This document shows positions 1-4,792 of a stretch of 8,178 nucleotides of DNA, one piece after another (within the stretch, counting starts at the first letter, position 1; each line of letters opens with the position of its first letter). The notes under the pieces were generated by a model, which saw only the letters and a program-made list of their open reading frames with translations, was not told where the DNA came from and ran no database searches. This DNA is from JASLDZ01 sp964235945 (lineage in GTDB: Bacteria; Pseudomonadota; Alphaproteobacteria; Caulobacterales; Caulobacteraceae), in contig CAXSDV010000075.1 in assembly GCA_964235945.1 (NCBI GenBank), forward strand, positions 1 through 8,178. The letters run 5' to 3'. The position numbers and the translations under genes are program-made.

Positions 1-284
1 ACATGAACTACTCGATCTCCAACACCGCCGAGTACGGCGAGTACGTCACCGGCCCGCGCATCGTCACGGCCGAGACCAAGCGGGAGATGAAGCGCGTGCT
101 GGACGACATTCAGTCGGGCCGCTTCACCCGCGACTGGATGAACGAGAACGGCGCGGGCCAGGCCAGCTTCAAGGCCATCCGCCGCCGCGCTTCCGAGCAC
201 CCGATCGAGGAGGTGGGCGCGCGCCTGCGCGCCATGATGCCCTGGATCACCCAGAACAAGCTGGTCGACACCGCCCGCAACTGA
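1..284 (+). CDS. ilvC: Ketol-acid reductoisomerase, C-terminal part (5' end outside window)
   Basis: This is the last 93 residues of class I ketol-acid reductoisomerase, the NADPH- and Mg2+-dependent enzyme that turns acetolactate or acetohydroxybutyrate into the dihydroxy acids of valine, leucine and isoleucine synthesis. The visible part opens with MNYSISNTAEYGEYVTGPRI, the highly conserved start of the last helical segment of the knotted domain. The second serine (SISNT) aligns with the substrate-contacting serine of the family. The metal-binding Asp/Glu residues would lie upstream, outside the window. The tail LRAMMPWITQNKLVDTARN is the normal family C-terminus, so the 3' end is intact and stops with TGA at 282-284. 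The in-frame ATG at position 3 is internal and not the start. The gene precedes crtY by 67 bp, on the same strand. Identification is firm; only the N-terminal domain is unseen. Confidence 0.95.
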   Translation, partial: MNYSISNTAEYGEYVTGPRIVTAETKREMKRVLDDIQSGRFTRDWMNENGAGQASFKAIRRRASEHPIEEVGARLRAMMPWITQNKLVDTARN

Positions 285-289
285 GGCCC

Positions 290-336
290 CGCTTCCGTCC
301 CCCCGCACATGAACGTCGCGCGGGGGGACGGAAGCG
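290..336 (+). terminator. Perfect 17-bp hairpin between ilvC and crtY (U-less terminator candidate)
   Basis: Bases 290-306 are perfectly complementary to 320-336, leaving a 13-nt loop (307-319). The stem is rich in G-C pairs and includes a run of six. It begins five bases after the ilvC stop codon. No T-run follows on either strand, so it is not a textbook intrinsic terminator. In very GC-rich genomes such hairpins often mark 3' ends or stabilise an upstream mRNA. It ends 15 bases before the crtY start, so any crtY promoter must overlap it or lie inside ilvC. Partial read-through from ilvC is an alternative. Confidence 0.6.
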
Positions 337-351
337 CCTAAACGTCGGGGC

Positions 352-1533
352 GTGCCCTCGCTCCACGACGCCGACCTGATCCTCGCCGGCGGCGGCCTCG
401 CCGCCGGCCTGATCGCCCTGCGGCTCAAGCGCGACCGGCCGGACCTGCGCATCCTCGCGCTGGAGCGGGGGGCGAGCCTCGGGGCCGGCCACACCTGGAG
501 CTGCTTCGAGAGCGACCTCGCCGCCGCGTCGCGCCCCTGGGTGACGCCGCTCGCCGCCCACCGCTGGCCCGGCTACGCCGTGCGCTTCCCCGAGCACGCC
601 CGGCGCCTGGCCACCCCGTACATGAGCGTCACGGACGCCTCGCTCCACGCGGCGGTGAGCGCGGCGTTGGGCGCGGGCGTCGTCACCGGGGCCGACGTGG
701 TCGACCTGCGCGCGGACGGCGCGACCCTGGCCGACGGCCGCGGCTTCACCGCCCCCGCCGTGCTGGACTGCCGCGGGCCGGACGGGGAGGGGGGCCTCGT
801 GCTCGGCTACCAGAAGTTCGTGGGCCTGGAGGTCGAGACCGCGGCGCCCCACGGCGTGGCCGAGCCCGTCATCATGGACGCCGCCGTGCCCCAGGAGGAC
901 GGCTACCGCTTCCTGTACCTCCTGCCGTTCTCCCCCACGCGCCTCCTGATCGAGGACACGCGCTACGCCGACGGGGCCGTGCTCGACACCGGCCGGGTGG
1001 CGGCGGACGCGCGCGCCTACGCCGCCGCGCGCGGCTGGGAGGTGGCGCACGAGCACCGCGTAGAGCACGGCGTGCTGCCCGTGGCCCTGGCCGGCGACAT
1101 CGCCGCCTTCTGGCGCGCGGCCGACCGCGCGGGTCCCGTGGGCCGGGCGGGGCTGCGCGCCGCGCTGTTCCACCCCACCACCGGCTACTCCCTGCCGGAC
1201 GCGGTGCGCTGCGCCGAGCGCATCGCCGCGCTGCCCGAGCTGACCACCGCCTCCATGGCCGCCGCCACCCGCGCGCTCTCCATAGGGCTGTGGGAGGCGC
1301 GCGGCTTCTACCGCCTGCTGGACCGCATGCTGTTCCGCGCCGCGCCGGGGCCGGAACGCTACCGCGTGCTCCAGCGCTTCTATCGCTTGCCCGAGCCGCT
1401 CGTGCGCCGCTTCTACGCCGCCGAGTGCACGGCGGCGGACAAGCTGCGCATCCTGTCGGGCCGCCCGCCCGTCCCCCTGTCCGCCGCCCTGGGCTGCCTG
1501 TCCGAGCGACGCATGATCCCCGAGGCCGCATGA
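352..1533 (+). CDS. crtY: Lycopene beta-cyclase CrtY
   Basis: This 393-residue protein is a bacterial CrtY-type lycopene cyclase, a flavin-dependent, membrane-associated enzyme that closes beta-ionone rings on both ends of lycopene to give beta-carotene. The N-terminus has the dinucleotide-binding turn GGGLAAG (residues 13-19) with the ribose-binding acid E38, then GAGHTWSCF (44-52). Further family signatures are GYQKFVGLEVE (152-162), PFSPTRLLIEDTRY ending at 205, FHPTTGYSLP (273-282) and the C-terminal FYRLPEPLVRRFY and GRPPVP segments. E201 in IEDT probably corresponds to the acidic residue reported as essential in Pantoea CrtY. Length is normal for the family. The start is GTG at 352; the Shine-Dalgarno is weak (GGGG at 347-350 is too close), but the N-terminus matches the family and no better start exists. 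The last codons overlap crtI by ATGA, so translation is likely coupled. Confidence 0.94.
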   Translation: MPSLHDADLILAGGGLAAGLIALRLKRDRPDLRILALERGASLGAGHTWSCFESDLAAASRPWVTPLAAHRWPGYAVRFPEHARRLATPYMSVTDASLHAAVSAALGAGVVTGADVVDLRADGATLADGRGFTAPAVLDCRGPDGEGGLVLGYQKFVGLEVETAAPHGVAEPVIMDAAVPQEDGYRFLYLLPFSPTRLLIEDTRYADGAVLDTGRVAADARAYAAARGWEVAHEHRVEHGVLPVALAGDIAAFWRAADRAGPVGRAGLRAALFHPTTGYSLPDAVRCAERIAALPELTTASMAAATRALSIGLWEARGFYRLLDRMLFRAAPGPERYRVLQRFYRLPEPLVRRFYAAECTAADKLRILSGRPPVPLSAALGCLSERRMIPEAA

Positions 1534-3089
1534 CCCGCTCCCCGATCAGATCGGCGCTCCGATCGGCGCCCAGAACCGCCGCCGTGATCGGCGCGGGCTT
1601 CGGAGGGCTGGCCCTGGCCGTGCGCCTCCAGTCCGCCGGGATCGCCACCACCCTCTACGAGGCGCGCGACAAGCCGGGCGGCCGCGCCTACGTCTACGAG
1701 GACGCGGGCTTCACCTTCGACGCGGGCCCGACGGTCATCACCGACCCCGCCTGCCTGGAGGAGCTGTTCGCCCTCACCGGGCGGCGGCTGGCCGACTATG
1801 TCGAGCTCATGCCCGTCAGCCCCTTCTACCGGCTGCAGTGGTCGGACGGCGTCACCTTCGACTACGTCAACGACCAGGCCGAGCTCGACCGGCAGATCGA
1901 GGCGCTGAACCCGCCGGACGTGGCCGGCTACAGGAAGTTCCTGGCCTACTCGAAGGAGCTGTACCGCGAGGGCTACGAGAAGCTGGGCGCGGTGCCCTTC
2001 CTCGACTTCGCCTCCATGCTGCGCGCGGCGCCCGAGCTCGTGAAGCTCGAAGCGTGGAAGACCGTCCACGCCAAGGTGGCCGACTTCATCAAGGAGCCGC
2101 ACCTGCAGCAGGCGTTCAGCTTCCACAGCCTGCTGGTGGGCGGCAACCCCTTCGCCACCTCCTCCATCTACGCGCTGATCCACGCGCTGGAGCGCCAGGG
2201 CGGCGTGTGGTTCCCCAAGGGCGGCACGGGCGCGCTGATCGGGGGGCTGCTGCGCTTGTTCGAGGAGCTGGGCGGGACCTTCCACGTCTCCACACCGGTG
2301 GAGCGCATCACCACCCGCGGCGGCCGCGTCACCGGCCTCTCCGTCGCGGGCGAGGCGCGGCCCTACGACATGGTGGCCTCCAACGCCGACGTGGCCACCA
2401 CCTACAGGAAGCTCCTCGCCGACGAGCCCATGGCGCGGCCCACCGCCCGCGGGCTGGAGCGCAAGCGCTGGTCCATGTCGCTGTTCGTGATCTACTTCGG
2501 CCTCAAGCGGAAGCATCCGGACGTGGCGCACCACACGGTGATCTTCGGGCCGCGCTACAAGGAGCTGATCGGCGAGATCTTCAAGGGGCCCGAGCTCGCC
2601 CAGGACTTCAGCCTCTACCTGCACCGGCCCACCGCCAGCGACCCGGACCTCGCGCCCGAGGGCTGCGACGGCTTCTACGTGCTCTCGCCCGTGCCGCACC
2701 TGGGCCGCGCCGACCTCGACTGGGCGACCGAAGGGCCGCTCTACCGCGACCGCATCCTCCAGTACCTGGAGGAGACCACCCTGCCGGGGCTCAAGGCCGA
2801 CCTCGTCACCTCGCGCATCTTCACCCCGTTCGACTTCCGCGACGAACTGGGCGCTCACCTGGGCTCGGCCTTCTCGCTGGAGCCGATCCTGACCCAGAGC
2901 GCCTGGTTCCGCACCCACAACCGCGACGACGCCCTGCGCGGGCTCTACGTGGTGGGGGCGGGCACCCACCCGGGCGCGGGCGTGCCGGGGGTGGTGGGCT
3001 CGGCCAAGGCCACCGCCGGCCTCATGCTGGCGGACGCGGGCCTGCACACGAGCGAGGTCGGCGCCCCCGTGCGCCTCGCCGCCGAGTGA
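1530..3089 (+). CDS. crtI: Phytoene desaturase CrtI
   Basis: This 519-residue protein is a bacterial-type (CrtI) phytoene desaturase, an FAD-dependent membrane-associated enzyme that introduces double bonds into phytoene to give lycopene. It carries the N-terminal Rossmann signature VIGAGFGGL (G21, G23, G26) with E44 and the following GGRAY. The C-terminal family signature GLYVVGAGTHPGAGVPGVV lies at about 471-489. Internal hallmarks include FHSLLVGGNPF and PKGGTGALIGGL. I chose ATG at 1530: it forms the ATGA overlap with the crtY stop, has GAGG at 1522-1525 as ribosome binding site, and puts the FAD motif about 20 residues in. The frame is open further upstream, but that stretch is the alternate frame of crtY. 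Residues 1-16 form a short basic extension encoded by small repeats. CrtD- or CrtN-like desaturases are relatives; the position between crtY and crtB favours CrtI. Confidence 0.95.
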   Translation: MTRSPIRSALRSAPRTAAVIGAGFGGLALAVRLQSAGIATTLYEARDKPGGRAYVYEDAGFTFDAGPTVITDPACLEELFALTGRRLADYVELMPVSPFYRLQWSDGVTFDYVNDQAELDRQIEALNPPDVAGYRKFLAYSKELYREGYEKLGAVPFLDFASMLRAAPELVKLEAWKTVHAKVADFIKEPHLQQAFSFHSLLVGGNPFATSSIYALIHALERQGGVWFPKGGTGALIGGLLRLFEELGGTFHVSTPVERITTRGGRVTGLSVAGEARPYDMVASNADVATTYRKLLADEPMARPTARGLERKRWSMSLFVIYFGLKRKHPDVAHHTVIFGPRYKELIGEIFKGPELAQDFSLYLHRPTASDPDLAPEGCDGFYVLSPVPHLGRADLDWATEGPLYRDRILQYLEETTLPGLKADLVTSRIFTPFDFRDELGAHLGSAFSLEPILTQSAWFRTHNRDDALRGLYVVGAGTHPGAGVPGVVGSAKATAGLMLADAGLHTSEVGAPVRLAAE

Positions 3090-4054
3090 GCGCCCAGGGC
3101 GCCGCGGCGGTCGCCGGCTCCGGGCCCGACGCCCTGGTCGCGCGCAGCGGCGAGGTGATCGCGGCCGGGTCGCAGAGCTTCGCCGCGGCCTCCCTCCTGT
3201 TCGACGGGCGGACCCGCGCCCGCGCGCACCTGCTCTACCAGTGGTGCCGCTGGTGCGACGACGTGGTGGACGGCCAGACCCTGGGCCACGGCCTCCAGGC
3301 GCTCACCGCCGCCGACCGCCGCGCCCGGCTGGACGCGCTGGAGGCGGGCACCCGCGCGGCGCTGGCGGGCCGTCCCCCGCCCGAACCCGCCTTCGAAGGG
3401 CTGGCGCGCGTCGCCGCCGAGACGGGCCTCGCCGAGCGCTGGCCGCTGGAGCACCTGGCGGGCTTCGCCCACGACGTGGAGCCGCGCGCCTACGCCGACC
3501 TGCCCGACCTCCTCGGCTATTGCTGGGGGGTGGCGGGGGTGGTGGGCGTGATGATGGCGCGCGTCATGGGCGTGGCCGAGGCGGACCTCCCCACCCTGCG
3601 CCGCGCCCAGGACCTGGGCCTGGCCTTCCAGCTCACCAACATCGCCCGGGACGTGGCGGAGGACGCGCGCAACGGCCGCGTCTACCTGCCCGCCGACCTC
3701 CTGGCGCAGGGCGGCGTGGCGGCCCGGCCCGAGGCGGTGGCCGACCCCGGCGCGCGCGAGGCGGTGGCGGCGGCGACCGCGGCGCTGGTGGCGGCGGCCG
3801 AGCCCTACTACGCCTCCGCCCGCGAGGGGCTGGCGGCCCTGCCCTGGCGCTCGGCCTGGGCGGTGGCGGCCGCCGCTTCGGTCTACGGGCGCATCGGGCG
3901 CAAGGTGGCGCGGCGCGGCGCGGCGGCGCTGGACGCGCGCGTGTCCACCGGCAAGGCGGAGAAGCTCGTGCTGCTGGCCGGCGCGCTGGGTCCGGTCGCG
4001 GCCTCCCGCGGGCGCCCGGCGCGCGCCCGGGCCGAGCTCTGGAGCGCGGTGTGA
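3086..4054 (+). CDS. crtB: Phytoene synthase CrtB
   Basis: This 322-residue protein is a squalene/phytoene synthase family member of the CrtB type, which condenses two geranylgeranyl diphosphates head to head into phytoene, the first committed C40 step. The first Asp-rich motif is WCDDVVDG (D58, D59, D62) and the second is NIARDVAED (D189, D193), the pair that binds the diphosphate through Mg2+. GSQSFAAASLL near residue 28 and YCWGVAGVVGVMMA between the motifs are also typical. The start is GTG at 3086, overlapping the crtI stop as GTGA, with no clear Shine-Dalgarno, which suggests translational coupling. It gives an N-terminus of normal length. The frame stays open far upstream, but that is a shadow of crtI. 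crtB ends the operon, and no U-tract terminator follows. Its GGPP substrate must come from a crtE outside the window. Confidence 0.94.
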   Translation: MSAQGAAAVAGSGPDALVARSGEVIAAGSQSFAAASLLFDGRTRARAHLLYQWCRWCDDVVDGQTLGHGLQALTAADRRARLDALEAGTRAALAGRPPPEPAFEGLARVAAETGLAERWPLEHLAGFAHDVEPRAYADLPDLLGYCWGVAGVVGVMMARVMGVAEADLPTLRRAQDLGLAFQLTNIARDVAEDARNGRVYLPADLLAQGGVAARPEAVADPGAREAVAAATAALVAAAEPYYASAREGLAALPWRSAWAVAAAASVYGRIGRKVARRGAAALDARVSTGKAEKLVLLAGALGPVAASRGRPARARAELWSAV

Positions 4055-4066
4055 GGCGGCCGCGCG

Positions 4067-4095
4067 TTGACGCCGGCGCGCGCCTCCCGTATACG
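4067..4095 (+). promoter_or_regulatory. Probable rpsT promoter
   Basis: TTGACG at 4067-4072 and TATACG at 4090-4095 are separated by exactly 17 bp. The -35 matches the alphaproteobacterial housekeeping element TTGACGC in full. The -10 is weaker (four of six against TATAAT). It lies 13 bp after the crtB stop and would give an rpsT leader of about 60 nt. An 8-bp inverted repeat (4075-4082 with 4094-4101) sits in the spacer and over the -10. It could be the 3' hairpin of the crt transcript or an operator; the sequence does not decide. Confidence 0.65.
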
Positions 4096-4164
4096 CGCGC
4101 CTCCTGATTTGAGCACCGCCCGTCGGCGGAGGCTCCCTCCCGCCCCACGAGAAGCGCTCACCGC

Positions 4165-4434
4165 ATGGCCAACAACCCCGGCTCCAAGAAGGCGATCCGC
4201 AAGATCGAGCGCCGCACCGAGGTCAACCGCAACCGTCGCTCGCGCGTCCGCACCTTCCTTCGCAAGTTCGAGGACGCGGCCAAGGGCGGCGACGTCGAGC
4301 TCGCCAAGACCGCCTTCGTGGAGGCCCAGTCGGAGCTGATGCGCGCCGTCTCCAAGGGCGTGGTCCACAAGAACACGGGCTCGCGCAAGGTGTCGCGCCT
4401 GGCCGCCCGCCTGGCCAAGCTCTCCGCCGCCTGA
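4165..4434 (+). CDS. rpsT: 30S ribosomal protein S20
   Basis: The 89-residue, strongly basic product is ribosomal protein S20, a primary 16S rRNA-binding protein of the small subunit. The N-terminus MANNPGSKKAIRKIERRTEVNRNRRSR and the helical C-terminus with GVVHKNTGSRKVSRLAARL follow the family pattern, and length is normal (about 87-90). The ATG at 4165 is the only sensible start; GAGAAG at 4149-4154 is a weak ribosome binding site 10 bp upstream. The gene has its own promoter and a U-tract terminator, so it appears monocistronic. Placement directly upstream of dnaA is common in alphaproteobacteria and supports the assignment of both genes. Confidence 0.97.
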   Translation: MANNPGSKKAIRKIERRTEVNRNRRSRVRTFLRKFEDAAKGGDVELAKTAFVEAQSELMRAVSKGVVHKNTGSRKVSRLAARLAKLSAA

Positions 4435-4442
4435 GCCGGCCC

Positions 4443-4460
4443 CGGCCGCGACTGCGGCCG
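4443..4460 (+). other. Small GC hairpin after rpsT
   Basis: CGGCCGC at 4443-4449 pairs perfectly with GCGGCCG at 4454-4460 around a 4-nt loop, eight bases after the rpsT stop. It precedes an AT-rich block and the proper terminator. It may protect the rpsT mRNA 3' end, or be a chance GC-rich palindrome; I cannot tell which. Confidence 0.4.
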
Positions 4461-4463
4461 ACC

Positions 4464-4481
4464 CATAATATTGATTTGATT
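4464..4481 (+). promoter_or_regulatory. AT-rich block with overlapping IHF-like matches
   Basis: In a region of extreme G+C, 4465-4481 holds 15 A/T bases out of 17. It contains TTGATT twice (4471-4476 and 4476-4481), each placed so that it fits the IHF consensus YAA-N4-TTGATW at eight of nine defined positions; the miss in each is the third base (YAT). IHF binding is therefore a possibility, not a demonstration. No convincing -35 sits at the right distance for this block to be a simple promoter. Confidence 0.25.
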
Positions 4482-4485
4482 GTGG

Positions 4486-4518
4486 AACCACGGACGCCCC
4501 GCGTTCGTGGTTTTTCTT
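4486..4518 (+). terminator. Intrinsic terminator of rpsT
   Basis: AACCACGGACGC at 4486-4497 pairs with GCGTTCGTGGTT at 4501-4512 (12 pairs, one a G-U wobble, 3-nt loop). The T-rich tail is TTTTT at 4511-4515, then C and TT. This is a classic rho-independent terminator, 52 bases after the rpsT stop. It separates rpsT from dnaA, so dnaA needs its own promoter downstream. Confidence 0.88.
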
Positions 4519-4589
4519 CGTGTGCGGACGACCGGGGGCGCCCAACGTGTCGCACGGGGGGAAAGCCGAGGCCCAAAAAGGGCTTGCGC

Positions 4590-4626
4590 GAGTCAAACGG
4601 TTTATTCGCGGGACGCCCCTCGAATC
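4590..4626 (+). promoter_or_regulatory. Two GANTC (CcrM-type) methylation sites in the dnaA promoter region
   Basis: GAGTC at 4590-4594 and GAATC at 4622-4626 are 32 bp apart. Reading the whole window I find only one other GANTC (5879-5883, inside dnaA). In Caulobacter, methylation of GANTC by CcrM and the regulator GcrA time many cell-cycle promoters, and dnaA transcription depends on the methylation state of its promoter. The second site lies five bases before the candidate -35. That methylation controls this dnaA is inferred from family knowledge. Confidence 0.6.
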
Positions 4627-4630
4627 AACG

Positions 4631-4656
4631 TTGACCCCCCGGGGCCGCCCGATACT
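4631..4656 (+). promoter_or_regulatory. Candidate dnaA promoter
   Basis: TTGACC at 4631-4636 (five of six against TTGACA) and GATACT at 4651-4656 (four of six against TATAAT) are spaced by 14 bp. That is short for a sigma-70 promoter but acceptable for the looser alphaproteobacterial housekeeping consensus. A start near 4663 would give a leader of about 130 nt. TTGCGCG at 4584-4590 with TTTATT at 4601-4606 is a weaker alternative. The true start site cannot be read from sequence. Confidence 0.4.
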
Positions 4657-4684
4657 CTTCCTCTCAGAGACGACATTCCTTCAA

Positions 4685-4740
4685 CACGGGCGGCCCCCGG
4701 CGGAAACGCAAGTTTTCGCCCGTGGGAGAACTTGCGCCCG
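4685..4740 (+). promoter_or_regulatory. Structured dnaA 5' leader with competing hairpins
   Basis: Three helices share bases and cannot all form. Helix 1 is a perfect 8-bp pairing of 4685-4692 with 4717-4724. Helix 2 pairs 4699-4707 with 4712-4720 (nine pairs, one G-U) and is capped by the GNRA tetraloop GCAA at 4708-4711. Helix 3 pairs 4707-4717 with 4726-4736 (eleven pairs, one G-U, 8-nt loop). CGCCCG occurs twice (4717-4722 and 4735-4740), so the upstream CGGGCG at 4687-4692 has two possible partners. No U-tract follows, so any effect would be on translation or mRNA decay. The helices end about 40 bases before the ribosome binding site. Confidence 0.45.
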
Positions 4741-4781
4741 AAGCGGGGAACGCCGACGCCGGTTCGACGGCGGCGCGGTCT

Positions 4782-4788
4782 GGGAGGG
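4782..4788 (+). promoter_or_regulatory. dnaA ribosome binding site
   Basis: GGGAGGG lies four bases before the ATG at 4793. It decides the dnaA start, because the frame is open upstream to 4520 without any comparable site or DnaA-like sequence. Confidence 0.75.
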
Positions 4789-4792
4789 TGCG

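Noticed and set aside
309..341. Ten-codon mini-ORF (MNVARGDGSA) starting in the loop of the ilvC-crtY hairpin, as a leader peptide
   Set aside because: It has no ribosome binding site and no run of regulatory codons, and no attenuator with a U-tract follows.
247..1173. Minus-strand open frame opposite crtY
   Set aside because: Low-complexity translation typical of a GC-rich antisense frame; crtY on the plus strand explains the coding signal.
2175..2183. TGATCCACG in crtI as a DnaA box
   Set aside because: A single near-match inside a conserved coding stretch (LIHALE), with no cluster of boxes around it.
1413..3047. Long minus-strand open frame opposite crtI
   Set aside because: Stop codons are rare in this GC-rich DNA. 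The translation is compositionally biased (Arg, Gly, Val, Glu, His repeats) and has no recognisable domain, whereas the plus strand encodes a clear CrtI.
4480..4489. TGTGGAACC upstream of dnaA as a DnaA box for autoregulation
   Set aside because: Only six of nine positions match the inverse of TTATCCACA, and the sequence is already explained by the terminator stem.
4435..4792. Replication origin in the rpsT-dnaA intergenic region
   Set aside because: No cluster of DnaA boxes and only one short AT-rich block. In Caulobacter-like genomes the origin lies near hemE, not next to dnaA.
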